A stretch of DNA of 30,694 bases from CANLWN01 sp039815505. GTDB taxonomy: Bacteria; Bacteroidota; Bacteroidia; Flavobacteriales; Flavobacteriaceae. Made by a program: the position numbers and the translations under genes. The notes under the pieces are model-generated. The model did not search any database. It had not been told where the DNA came from and saw only the letters and a list, made by a program, of their open reading frames with translations. Below are positions 14,910 through 24,100 of the stretch, piece after piece. Where the stretch lies: the NCBI GenBank assembly GCA_039815505.1, contig JBCBZE010000010.1, forward strand, positions 1-30,694, written 5' to 3'. The stretch's first letter is position 1. Each line of letters starts with the position of its first letter.

Positions 14910-15965
14910 ATGTTAGATTATCTGGTCGTAGGTCTGGGATTGGCAGGTGTTTCGTTCTGTGAGACTTTGGAAAACAATAACAAAAGCTTTGTAGTGGTTA
15001 CGGACCATTCCCAGGTGGCTTCCATGGTGGCCGGGGGCTTATATAATCCGGTACTATTAAAGCGTTTTACTTTGGCATGGAATGCCAAGGAACAACTACG
15101 CATTGCAATGCCCTTTTACGCCGGTCTGGAAAAAAAACTGGATGTTCCCCTGGATCATAAGGTACCCATACTAAGACGTTTTGCATCCATAGCGGAACAA
15201 AATCTTTGGTTCGAGGCTGCTGATAAACCGGAATTACAGCCGTTTTTGTCTACCCAGATTATTTCCAATACCAATATGGCCGTAGATGCCCCATATGGAT
15301 ATGGTCGTGTTCTTGGGACGGGAAGGGTGGATACGGAAAAATTAGTAGCTGTATACGCGGCTTATTTGCTGGCAAAAAACGTATTGATCAAAAAAACTTT
15401 TGTAGTCAATGATTTGGAAATAAGGGATGATGGTATTCGGTATAATTCCGTCCGGGCAAGGCATATCGTTTTTACTGATGGATATGGACTTAAGAACAAC
15501 CCCTATTTTAATTATTTACCTTTAAATGGTACTAAAGGAGAATTATTGACGATCAAGGCTCCCGACTTAAAGGAGAAATCGGTGCTAAAGTCCGCCGTTT
15601 TTTGTATTCCCTTGGGTGATGACCTATATCGAGTAGGAGCAACCTATAAATGGAAAGATAAAACCAATATACCTACTGCCGAAGCAAGGTCAGAGCTGTT
15701 GCAAAAATTAGATGCCCTGATTACCTGTGATTACGAGGTCGTAGACCACGTCGCGGGGATACGGCCAACGGTTACCGATAGAAGACCTTTGGTAGGGCGT
15801 CACCCGGAAAATGATGCGATGTATGTTTTGAACGGTTTTGGTTCCAGGGGGGTAATGACCGCCCCTTTTGCATCACATCAGTTATACCAATACATCGAAA
15901 ATAAGGGGCAATTGCACCAAGAAATGGACATTACACGTTTTACGGTTAAATATTTCAAGAAGTAA
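14910..15965 (+). CDS. FAD-dependent oxidoreductase (DAO / DadA-like family)
   Basis: A 351-residue flavoprotein. The N-terminal dinucleotide-binding fold starts right at the ATG at 14910: YLVVGLGLAGVSFCETL with GxGxxG at residues 8-13. The substrate/FAD part follows, and the C-terminal block is GIRPTVTDRRPLVGRHPE...NGFGSRGVMTAPF (about residues 285-325), which holds the flavin in glycine oxidase, D-amino-acid dehydrogenase and the MnmC oxidase domain. The substrate cannot be named. No signal or membrane helix is seen. A start 38 codons further upstream is possible on paper, but those codons cover the promoter and the terminator T-tract and give no family sequence. It stands alone between two terminator/promoter boundaries. 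Confidence 0.85.
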   Translation: MLDYLVVGLGLAGVSFCETLENNNKSFVVVTDHSQVASMVAGGLYNPVLLKRFTLAWNAKEQLRIAMPFYAGLEKKLDVPLDHKVPILRRFASIAEQNLWFEAADKPELQPFLSTQIISNTNMAVDAPYGYGRVLGTGRVDTEKLVAVYAAYLLAKNVLIKKTFVVNDLEIRDDGIRYNSVRARHIVFTDGYGLKNNPYFNYLPLNGTKGELLTIKAPDLKEKSVLKSAVFCIPLGDDLYRVGATYKWKDKTNIPTAEARSELLQKLDALITCDYEVVDHVAGIRPTVTDRRPLVGRHPENDAMYVLNGFGSRGVMTAPFASHQLYQYIENKGQLHQEMDITRFTVKYFKK

Positions 15966-15990
15966 TTCGGTAATCGTTTACAAAAGATGT

Positions 15991-16383
15991 TCAAGAAGGG
16001 CTATTGGCTTTTACTCCCTCGTCGTATTTAAAGAAAAAGTTGATCCAAATATTACGGGATAACCTAATGATAATAGGTAAAGAGAATATCAGGGTGATGA
16101 CGATAGCTATAAAAGTATTCACCAAAGATGTACCCACAAGTAAAAAAGCGATTACAAATGCCGCTGTTGCAAAGGCTATTCCAACGGGATAACTTACATA
16201 CATGGAACCATAGAAAAAAGAGGGCTCCATTTTGTATTTTAGACCGCAGTTGGAACAACGTTCGTGCATTTTGAACAAATTTCCCAAGTGGTAGGGATTT
16301 TTGTCCTTATACATACTCACCTCGTGGCATCTGGGGCAAGTTCCTGTTAAAATACTGTAGAGTTTGTTTCCTTTTTTTAACAT
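15991..16383 (-). CDS. DUF983 membrane protein with zinc-ribbon motif
   Basis: A 130-residue protein of the DUF983 family. Two CxxC pairs (C16/C19 in CPRCHE and C43/C46 in CSNCGL) form a likely zinc ribbon in the first 50 residues. The motif LKYKMEPSFFYGSMYVSY and two transmembrane helices (about 66-87 and 92-112) follow. The function of DUF983 is not established. The ATG at 16383 is chosen; an in-frame TTG two codons upstream is less likely. It converges on the FAD oxidoreductase (25 bp between stop codons) and diverges from the ABC-F gene with 65 bp between starts. Confidence 0.9.
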   Translation of the reverse strand: MLKKGNKLYSILTGTCPRCHEVSMYKDKNPYHLGNLFKMHERCSNCGLKYKMEPSFFYGSMYVSYPVGIAFATAAFVIAFLLVGTSLVNTFIAIVITLIFSLPIIIRLSRNIWINFFFKYDEGVKANSPS

Positions 16384-16448
16384 TTGCAAAATGTTTTGGT
16401 AAAATTACGATTTTACCTTCTTTTATTATGTAACGATCGTCACAAAAT

Positions 16449-18356
16449 ATGCTTAATATCCACAACGTATCCGTTTCTTTCGGCGGAGAATATTTATTTC
16501 AAGAGATATCATTTCGATTAAATGCAGGGGACCGCGTTGGGCTTATAGGAAAGAATGGCGCAGGTAAATCAACTTTGTTAAAACTTTTATCCAAGGAATC
16601 ACCATTGGATTCCGGAACCATAGCGGCGGAAAAAGACCTTAGAATAGGTTTCCTAAAACAGGATATCGATTTTGAGCAAGGCAGGACCGTGATGGAAGAG
16701 GCGCATCAAGCTTTTGTGGAAATTAAGCAATTGGAATCGCAATTGGAAAAGATCAATCATCAATTGGCGGAACGCACGGACTACGAAAGCGAAAGTTACA
16801 ATCAACTGATCATAGATCTTAATGATCTTACCCACAGATATGAAATATTGGGAGGTTACAATTATCAAGGTGAAACGGAAAAAATCCTATCAGGGCTGGG
16901 CTTTAAACGAGAAGATTTCAATAATGGGACGGATACCTTTTCCGGGGGGTGGCGTATGCGTATAGAATTGGCCAAATTACTGCTACAGAGCAATGATGTG
17001 CTTTTGTTGGATGAGCCTACGAACCATTTGGACATAGAATCCATAATTTGGTTGGAAGATTTTTTAAAAAATTTTCAGGGAGCGGTCGTAATCGTATCCC
17101 ATGATAAAATGTTTTTGGATAATGTCACCAATAGGACCATTGAGATTTCGTTGGGCAGAATCTACGATTACAATAAACCGTATTCCAAGTATTTAAAGTT
17201 GCGTGCAGAAATTAAGCAACAGCAACTAAATGCACAAAAAAATCAAGAAAAAGAGATACAACAGGCCGAGCGGCTTATTGAAAAGTTTAGGGCAAAGTCT
17301 ACAAAGGCCTCTATGGCACAGTCCCTGATTAAAAAGTTGGATAAAATAGAACGCATTGAAGTAGATGAGGATGACAATAGTGTAATGAGTTTAAGATTTC
17401 CGTTGTCCGTTACTCCAGGAAAGGTTGTGACCGAAATAGAAGATTTATCCAAAAGCTATGGGGACAATAAAGTGCTTTCACAAATAAACCTACTTATTGA
17501 ACGGGATAGCAAGACCGCTTTTGTTGGCCAAAATGGGCAAGGAAAATCCACGCTTGCAAAAATTATGGTGGGCGAGTTGCAATGCGAGGGCCATGTTAAG
17601 TTGGGGCATAATGTGGAAATCGGGTATTTTGCCCAAAACCAAGCAGAATATTTAAATGGGGACAAGACCATTCTGGATACCATGATAGATGCCGCCAATG
17701 AAAAGAATAGAAGTAAGGTTAGGGATATTTTAGGCTCGTTCCTTTTTAGGGGCGAAGAGGTGGATAAGTACGTAAAAGTACTTTCTGGTGGAGAACGTAA
17801 TCGACTGGCCTTGGCAAAAATGTTATTACAACCTTTTAATGTCCTGGTCATGGATGAACCAACCAATCATTTAGATATTAAATCAAAAAATGTGCTGAAA
17901 CAAGCCCTTCAGAACTTTGAAGGCACGTTGATATTGGTATCACATGATCGAGATTTTCTTCAAGGACTAACCAATAAGGTATACGAATTTAAGGACAGGA
18001 AAATCAAAGAATATCTGGGCGATATCGATTTTTATTTGGAGCAACGTAAAGCGGAAGATTTTAGGACCATAGAAAAAAAACAGAAAGCACCTGAAAAAAA
18101 AGTAGACACAGAGGATAAAGGTAGAGATTATAAGGAACAGAAGCGAATAAAATCCTTAAAGAACAGATTGAGCGCCGTGGAGAAGAAAATTGCACACTTA
18201 GAAAAGGATATTGCCCAAATAGACCATGAGTTGTTGATGGACTATGATAAAACCATCGCCCAAGTAGATTTTTTCCACGGTTATCAAAAGAAAAAGAAGG
18301 AATTGGAAAAACTTATGGAAAGCTGGGAACAGCTAACATTGGAAATGGAAAAGTAA
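16449..18356 (+). CDS. ABC-F family ATPase
   Basis: A 635-residue soluble protein with two ABC cassettes and no membrane domain, the hallmark of ABC-F proteins that act on ribosomes. Cassette 1: Walker A GKNGAGKS (34-41), signature FSGGWRMR (164-171), Walker B LLLDEPTNHLD (185-195). Cassette 2: Walker A GQNGQGKS (360-367), signature LSGGE (445-449), Walker B VMDEPTNHLD (467-476). The linker (about 240-325) is the charged P-site-tRNA-interaction motif region, and the C-terminal about 95 residues are a charged helical coiled-coil extension (LKNRLSAVEKKIAHLEKDI). This layout is closest to the Uup/YdiF/YheS-type housekeeping ABC-Fs; whether it gives antibiotic resistance cannot be told. Monocistronic by spacing. 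Confidence 0.93.
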   Translation: MLNIHNVSVSFGGEYLFQEISFRLNAGDRVGLIGKNGAGKSTLLKLLSKESPLDSGTIAAEKDLRIGFLKQDIDFEQGRTVMEEAHQAFVEIKQLESQLEKINHQLAERTDYESESYNQLIIDLNDLTHRYEILGGYNYQGETEKILSGLGFKREDFNNGTDTFSGGWRMRIELAKLLLQSNDVLLLDEPTNHLDIESIIWLEDFLKNFQGAVVIVSHDKMFLDNVTNRTIEISLGRIYDYNKPYSKYLKLRAEIKQQQLNAQKNQEKEIQQAERLIEKFRAKSTKASMAQSLIKKLDKIERIEVDEDDNSVMSLRFPLSVTPGKVVTEIEDLSKSYGDNKVLSQINLLIERDSKTAFVGQNGQGKSTLAKIMVGELQCEGHVKLGHNVEIGYFAQNQAEYLNGDKTILDTMIDAANEKNRSKVRDILGSFLFRGEEVDKYVKVLSGGERNRLALAKMLLQPFNVLVMDEPTNHLDIKSKNVLKQALQNFEGTLILVSHDRDFLQGLTNKVYEFKDRKIKEYLGDIDFYLEQRKAEDFRTIEKKQKAPEKKVDTEDKGRDYKEQKRIKSLKNRLSAVEKKIAHLEKDIAQIDHELLMDYDKTIAQVDFFHGYQKKKKELEKLMESWEQLTLEMEK

Positions 18357-18445
18357 CCAATAGGAGAGTCACCAAGAGGGCTTTATTATTGCTAAACCAC
18401 AACTTTCTGGACTTTCACAACAAAATAGAACCTTTGGTCGATAAA

Positions 18446-18478
18446 TTTTGACTTTTCGCCGTTAATGTTATTAGTTTG
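18446..18478 (+). promoter_or_regulatory. Possible promoter of the LRR protein gene
   Basis: TTTTG (18446-18450) lies 20 bp before TTAGTTTG (18471-18478), which differs from TAnnTTTG at one base. The leader to the ATG at 18541 would be about 57 nt. The remaining part of the 184 bp gap shows no clear hairpin or repeat. Confidence 0.33.
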
Positions 18479-18540
18479 TAGGGTATTTCTTATATATTAA
18501 CAGATTACCCCAATCTTACAAGTATTAAAACTTACGGTTT

Positions 18541-19422
18541 ATGAAAAAGCTACTCTTTGTGATACTCTTGTTTTTTTCTGCAGGCAATATGGTCCTTGCT
18601 GAAGTAACCAGCAAAGAAAAAGATGCACTTTTAGAATTGTATAATAGCACCAATGGACTACATTGGATCAAGAAATGGGATTTAAAAACTCCCGTCTCAC
18701 AATGGCATGGTATAAAGGTACTGAACGGGCATGTGGTAGAAATTAATTTGTTCAGAAACAATTTAATGGGACCGCTACCAGAAAGTTTGGGTAGTATGGA
18801 GCATCTGATCTCCCTTAACTTGGCCTTTAACCAAATCACCGGGGAACTTCCCGCAAGCCTCGTAAAACTAACCAAATTAAAGACGTTGAAGTTAGAAATG
18901 AACAAACTCAAGGGAGCACTTCCTGAGACAATGGGCGATATGGGTGATTTAGAGGAATTAACGGTTTTCAATAATTTTTTAAATGGTAGGATCCCTGCTA
19001 GCATAGGTGAAATTAAAAACCTTAAGGTGTTGAATTTATCAAGTAACAATTTTAGAGGGAGAATTCCGAACTCTATAGGAGATTTGTCCAAGTTGGAGAG
19101 CTTGGGACTTTTTGAGAATAGCCTATTTGGATCCGTGCCGGCTGAATTGGGTAAGCTCGATAATTTGAGGGAACTGGTTTTGGCCAACAATCAATTGGAT
19201 GGAGAAGTTCCGATAGAGCTGGGACAATTGGCCAGCCTTCGCATTTTGCAGATACAAAATAACAAGTTCGATTCTTTTGAAAATTTACAAAAGATGGACG
19301 CGAAACAATTTTTGGTATTCGATTATGATAAAGGAAACGTAAAGAAAGACTTTAAGGATATCAATTTTAGCAAAACAAGGATGGCAGATACAAAATTTGA
19401 AGATGATGTAGATAATGAGTAG
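18541..19422 (+). CDS. Secreted plant-type leucine-rich-repeat protein
   Basis: A 293-residue protein with a signal peptide (MKKLLFVILLFFSAGNMVLA, cut near residue 20) and a cap sequence EKDALLELYNSTNGLHWIKKWDL...QWHGIKV. This is like the N-terminal cap of plant receptor LRRs (ALxxLYxxTNGxxW...WxGI). About seven 24-residue repeats follow (roughly residues 55-230) with the pattern LxxLxLxxNxLxGxIPxxLGxL, the plant-specific LRR class. The C-terminal part after residue 235 has no repeat and ends in a charged tail. No T9SS C-terminal sorting domain and no lipobox is seen, so the protein is probably periplasmic or released. LRRs bind proteins; the partner is unknown. Own terminator downstream. Confidence 0.87.
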   Translation: MKKLLFVILLFFSAGNMVLAEVTSKEKDALLELYNSTNGLHWIKKWDLKTPVSQWHGIKVLNGHVVEINLFRNNLMGPLPESLGSMEHLISLNLAFNQITGELPASLVKLTKLKTLKLEMNKLKGALPETMGDMGDLEELTVFNNFLNGRIPASIGEIKNLKVLNLSSNNFRGRIPNSIGDLSKLESLGLFENSLFGSVPAELGKLDNLRELVLANNQLDGEVPIELGQLASLRILQIQNNKFDSFENLQKMDAKQFLVFDYDKGNVKKDFKDINFSKTRMADTKFEDDVDNE

Positions 19423-19448
19423 TTGACTATAATTTTAGTTGGTTTGGT

Positions 19449-19478
19449 AAAAAGAGATACAATATTGTATCTCTTTTT
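19449..19478 (+). terminator. Terminator after the LRR protein gene
   Basis: A perfect 30 bp palindrome (half-site AAAAAGAGATACAAT) ends in TTTTT. It starts 27 bp after the LRR stop codon. Its symmetry would allow it to act in both directions, although no gene faces it from the right. Confidence 0.85.
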
Positions 19479-19521
19479 GTTTGCGATAAAGGGGAAAAAT
19501 TAAGTCATATTTAAGATTTAT

Positions 19522-19553
19522 TTAACATTAGTTGCACATGCAACTAATGTTAA
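19522..19553. promoter_or_regulatory. Probable MarR operator: 15+2+15 bp perfect inverted repeat
   Basis: TTAACATTAGTTGCA (19522-19536) and TGCAACTAATGTTAA (19539-19553) are perfect inverted copies with a 2 bp spacer. The site is 18 bp before the marR start codon, overlapping the expected -33 region, and no T-run follows. A symmetrical site of this size is what a dimeric winged-helix regulator of the MarR family binds, so autoregulation of the efflux operon is likely. Confidence 0.7.
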
Positions 19554-19559
19554 TTTATG

Positions 19560-19567
19560 TAGTTTCG
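19560..19567 (+). promoter_or_regulatory. Possible -7 box of the efflux operon
   Basis: TAGTTTCG differs from TAnnTTTG at one position and ends 4 bp before the GTG start codon at 19572, directly after the inverted repeat. It would give a leaderless or near-leaderless mRNA. A TTG at 19532-19534 inside the left operator arm is 25 bp away, slightly longer than the usual spacing. Confidence 0.38.
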
Positions 19568-19571
19568 CCTT

Positions 19572-20036
19572 GTGAAATCCAAGGAACTTACAGTCGATTT
19601 CGAAAAATCCATTGGCCCCTGGTTGGGTAAGACTTCCAAGATGGTGGACTACCATTTGCAAGAAGAATTGCAGCGACATGGCCTAGATTTGAGCAAGGAA
19701 CAGATGATAGTGCTTAAAAAGCTCCATGAAGAGGACGGTTTAAACCAGAATGAGTTGGCTTTCCTTACATTTCGGGACAAATCCTCCCTGGCACGATTGC
19801 TTTCCAAAATGGAGAAGAAAAAGTATATCAGTCGAAAACAAAGTAAAGAGGATAAGCGTGTCAATGAAGTTTTTTTAACGGACGAAGGAAAGAAAATCTT
19901 TCAGAAAACGAGACCCGTCATCAAGCACATAATGAATACCATGGAGAAGAATCTCTCCAATGAGGAGATTCATCAGGCGATAAAGGTACTACGCAAGATT
20001 CAGTTCAATTTTACATCAAAAACAACAGTATTGTAA
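19572..20036 (+). CDS. MarR-family transcriptional regulator of the efflux operon
   Basis: A 154-residue MarR-type repressor with a GTG start. The helical dimerisation region at the N-terminus (LGKTSKMVDYHLQEEL) is followed by the winged helix-turn-helix (about residues 48-105): LNQNELAFLTFRDKSSLARLLSKMEKKKYISR with the wing SKEDKRVNEVFLTDEGK, including the typical D-x-R. A C-terminal dimerisation helix follows. It lies 10 bp before the adaptor gene in the same direction and directly behind a large inverted repeat, so it most likely represses its own operon until an effector binds. The effector is unknown. Confidence 0.93.
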   Translation: MKSKELTVDFEKSIGPWLGKTSKMVDYHLQEELQRHGLDLSKEQMIVLKKLHEEDGLNQNELAFLTFRDKSSLARLLSKMEKKKYISRKQSKEDKRVNEVFLTDEGKKIFQKTRPVIKHIMNTMEKNLSNEEIHQAIKVLRKIQFNFTSKTTVL

Positions 20037-20046
20037 CCAACGGAAT

Positions 20047-21180
20047 ATGAGAAAATTAATTTTATCGGGTCTTGGTATCCTCCTGATTATCGGGGCTTTC
20101 TTTTTCGCAAAAAAGATCGTAGATAGTAAGACCAAACGAAAACCTAAAGTAGAGCAGGTCGTTAAAACCGTTTTTGCCGAAACGATCGAGAACGGTGATG
20201 TCGCCATTGTGGTCCCTGCAAATGGAAACCTGGTTGCCAAAAGCAGACTGGAGTTGTATGCAGAGGTACAGGGTATTTTCCGTAAAGGGAGGAAGTTATT
20301 CAAAACTGGTCAGAAATATAGGGCAGGGGAATCTATCATTAGAATCGATGCCGATGAGTATTATGCAAGTGTTCAATCCGCCAAAAGTAATTTGTATAAT
20401 TTAATTACATCCATCATGCCCGATTTACGCCTAGACTACCCCGAGGTGTTCCCTAAATGGCAAGCATATCTCAGTGGCTTTGATATAGAAAGGGGCACAC
20501 CAAAGCTACCCGAGATGTCCTCGGAGAAAGAAAAATTCTTTATTTCCGGTAGAGGTATATTAACGAATTATTACAACGTCAAGAATCTTGAGCAGCGGCT
20601 ATCGAAGTATACGATATCCGCTCCCTATAGTGGGGTACTTACAGAAGCTTTGGTCACCGAGGGCACTTTAATACGTTCCGGTCAGAAATTGGGGGAGTTT
20701 ATCAATACCGATGTGTACGAATTGGAAGTTTCCATCAGTAAAGCGTTTAGCGACCTGTTAAAGGTAGGCGAGAAAGTGGATCTTGCCAATTTGGACAGGA
20801 CCAAAACATATGAAGGTAAGGTTGCCCGCATCAACGAAAGGGTGGATCAGGCATCGCAGACCATAAAAGCCTTTATAGAGGTGAGCGACCCCGATTTAAA
20901 GGAAGGAATGTACTTGGAAGCTAATTTAAGTGCTAAAGAGGAAACCAATGCCATAGAAATAGATCGCGGACTTTTATTGGAGGAAGATAAAATTTTTATG
21001 GTGCGTGACTCCATTTTGGACATCATCGATGTAAAGCCGGTTTATTTTACGGATAAAAAAGTGGTTTTAAAAGAGGTTCCCGATGGCACAACGATCATTA
21101 CGAAGCCCGTGGTTGGAGCCTATGCCGGGATGTTGGTGAAAATTTATAAGGAGCAAGCGGATAAAGCAGGAAACCCATGA
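20047..21180 (+). CDS. RND efflux periplasmic adaptor (membrane-fusion protein)
   Basis: A 377-residue adaptor that connects the RND permease to the TolC-type channel. An N-terminal membrane anchor (about 4-22) is followed by the lipoyl half-motif ANGNLVAKSRLELYAEVQGI (about 58-77), a short helical insertion, the second lipoyl half YTISAPYSGVLTEALVTEGTLI (about 192-213), and the beta-barrel region with GKVARINERVDQASQT. The insertion (about residues 100-190) has little heptad-like coiled coil and contains PDLRLDYPEVFPKWQAYLSGF, so the alpha-hairpin is short and unusual compared with AcrA. The stop overlaps the permease start by 4 bp (ATGA), so the two are translationally coupled. Confidence 0.92.
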   Translation: MRKLILSGLGILLIIGAFFFAKKIVDSKTKRKPKVEQVVKTVFAETIENGDVAIVVPANGNLVAKSRLELYAEVQGIFRKGRKLFKTGQKYRAGESIIRIDADEYYASVQSAKSNLYNLITSIMPDLRLDYPEVFPKWQAYLSGFDIERGTPKLPEMSSEKEKFFISGRGILTNYYNVKNLEQRLSKYTISAPYSGVLTEALVTEGTLIRSGQKLGEFINTDVYELEVSISKAFSDLLKVGEKVDLANLDRTKTYEGKVARINERVDQASQTIKAFIEVSDPDLKEGMYLEANLSAKEETNAIEIDRGLLLEEDKIFMVRDSILDIIDVKPVYFTDKKVVLKEVPDGTTIITKPVVGAYAGMLVKIYKEQADKAGNP

Positions 21181-24100
21181 GGAAAGTTATAGCTTATTTT
21201 ATAAAATATCACGTTGCGGTCAACGTGATTATCATTGCTTTTTTCATTTTTGGCATCGTAGGGGCCATTTCCCTAAAATCTTCTTTCTTTCCCCTTACCG
21301 ATTCCAAAAATGTTGCCATAACCATTACCTATCCCGGCGCATCGCCCCAGGAAATAGAGGAAGGTATTGTGCTAAAGATAGAAGATAACCTTAAAGGCTT
21401 GGAGGGGGTAGATAGGGTAACCTCGACCTCTAGGGAAAATAGCGGATCTATAAATGTGGAGATAGAAAAGGGAAGGGATATTGATTTTATGCTTTTACAA
21501 GTAAAAAACGCCGTAGATCGAGTGCCTTCGTTTCCAACCGGGATGGAACCCTTGATCGTCTCCAAACTTGAGGCAATTAGGCAGACGATAAGTTTTGCCA
21601 TTAGCGGTGAAAATATACCCCTATCGACCTTGAAGCAGATAGGAAGACAAATAGAGAACGATATTAGGGGAATTGATGGAATTTCCCAAATAAGTATCAC
21701 TGGATATCCCGATGAAGAAATTGAGGTGGCCGTTAACGAAAGTAGCCTTTTGGCCTATGGTCTTTCATTTACGGATGTTTCGCAAGCCGTTGCCAATGCC
21801 AATATTTTGGTTACCGGGGGAAACATAAAAACAAGTGCCGAGGAGTATTTGATCCGGGCCAACAATCGTTCTTACTACGGGGATGAACTTTCCAATCTTA
21901 TTATCAGGGCAGATGCCTCGGGACAAACCATTCGTTTAAAGGATATCGCCGTTGTACGCGACCGATTTTCTGAAACTCCCAATGCATCCTATTTTAATGG
22001 GGATCTATCCGTAAATACGACCATAACGAGCACAAATACGGAGGATTTGATTTCTTCGGCAGATAAGGTAAAGGACTATGTGGCGGAATTTAACCAAAAG
22101 TATAACAATGTTCAGCTCAATGTAGTTCGGGATTTATCCACTACCCTTACCCAAAGAACCCAATTGTTAACGGAAAATGCGATGATGGGAATGTTCTTGG
22201 TATTGCTCTTTCTTTCCCTATTTTTAAATACGCGTTTGGCCTTTTGGGTAGCATTTGGGCTGCCCGTAGCATTCTTGGGGATGTTCGTTTTTGCCGGTTT
22301 TTTTGATGTAACCATCAATGTGCTCTCTTTGTTCGGAATGATTATCGTCATTGGGATATTGGTAGATGATGGTATTGTAATCGCTGAAAATATCTATCAG
22401 CATTATGAAAAAGGGAAAACCCCTGTACAGGCTGCCATAGACGGTACTATGGAGGTAATTCCCCCGATTGTATCCGCCATTGTAACGACCCTCTTGGCCT
22501 TTTCTATCTTTTTGTTTTTGGACGGACGTATAGGTGAGTTTTTTGGCGAGGTATCCGTAATCGTAATTCTTACTTTGGTGGTATCCCTTGTGGAGGCTTT
22601 GATCATATTGCCAGCCCACTTGGCGCATTCCAAAGCACTAAAACCTCATGACGACGGTCCAAAAAAAGGTTTGGCAAAGGTCTTTGCCAAACTCAGGGTC
22701 ATCAATAAAATAGGTGATCAAATCATGTCCTGGCTTCGCGATAATGTCTATAGTCCTACTTTGCGATTTGCCTTAAGGTACAAATTACTCATGTTTTCAT
22801 TTTTCATAGCGGCATTGATACTCACTTTTGCCTCCATAGGCGGTGGTATTATACGAACTGCGTTTTTTCCAAGAATAGCCAGTGACCGGGTACAGGTAGA
22901 ACTATTGATGCCCAATGGCACCAATGAAAAAGTAACCGATTCCATCATTAGTTTAATAGAGGAAAAAGCCAAAATAGTGAACCAAGAACTAACCGATACT
23001 TATTTAAAGGGCACGGATAAGGTCCTTTTTGAGAATATGATCAAAAATATTGGTCCCGGTTCATCGGCAGCAACGCTTTCCATTAACTTACTTCCCGGTG
23101 AAGAACGTCCGGATGTAATTCAATCCAGTCTGGTCTCTAACAGATTACGGGAATTGGTAGGCCCTGTTATTGGGGTGGAAAGCCTTATTTACGGTTCCGG
23201 AGGAAATTTTGGTGGCGATCCGGTTTCCGTATCTCTTTTGGGATATAATATACAGGAATTAAAAGCCGCCAAGAAAGAGCTAAAGGAGGCAATGATCAAT
23301 AATGCCGCCCTCAAGGATGTAGCGGATAACGATCCTGCGGGAATTAAAGAAATACGGTTAGAACTTAAGGAGAATGCGTATTTGTTGGGACTTGATCTTA
23401 GGACCATAATGAATCAGGTACGTGCCGGATTTTTTGGTGCCCAAGCGCAACGCTTTCAGCGCGGTCAGGACGAAATAAGGGTATGGGTGCGTTATGATAG
23501 GGACAATAGATCTTCCATAACGGATTTGGATGAGATGCGCATTGTTACCCCCAATGGGAATAGGGTCCCCCTAAAGGAAATCGCCAATTATACCATTGAA
23601 CGGGGCGATGTGGCCGTAAATCATTTGGACGGACAACGGGAAATACAGATTTCTGCTGACCTAAAGGATGATAAGACTACCAGTGCTACGGATATTATGA
23701 CGGAGATACGAACGGAGATTATGCCAGACATACAGTCCAAATATCCAACGGTTACCGCCTCTTATGAAGGTCAAAACCGGGAAGCGGGTAAATTATTGGG
23801 TTCTCTTCGTTTTGTAGGACTAACCGTATTGGCGTTGATCTATATGACCATAGCTTTTACATTTAGAAGTTTTAGTCAACCTCTTATGTTACTCTTATTG
23901 GTGCCCTTAAGTTTAACAGCGGTAGGCTGGGGACATTGGATCCATGACTTTCCTATCAACATCCTTTCCATGTTGGGTATCATTGCTTTAATAGGTATTA
24001 TGGTAAACGATGGCCTAGTGCTCATTGGGAAATTCAATAGTAATCTGCGTTTAGGGATGACCTTTGACGATGCGATCTATGAAGCGGGACGTTCCCGGTT

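Noticed and set aside
18378..18394. Second sigma-54-like spacing (GGGCTTTATTATTGCT) after the ABC-F gene
   Set aside because: The GG-N10-GC spacing fits, but the -24 block lacks TGGCA and the site is about 150 bp from the LRR start; a sigma-70-type promoter is closer.
18525..19190. Long open frame (221 codons) antisense to the leucine-rich-repeat gene
   Set aside because: It mirrors the repeats of the real gene; the encoded protein is a low-complexity K/L/S/P repeat without family features, and no promoter or start context supports it.
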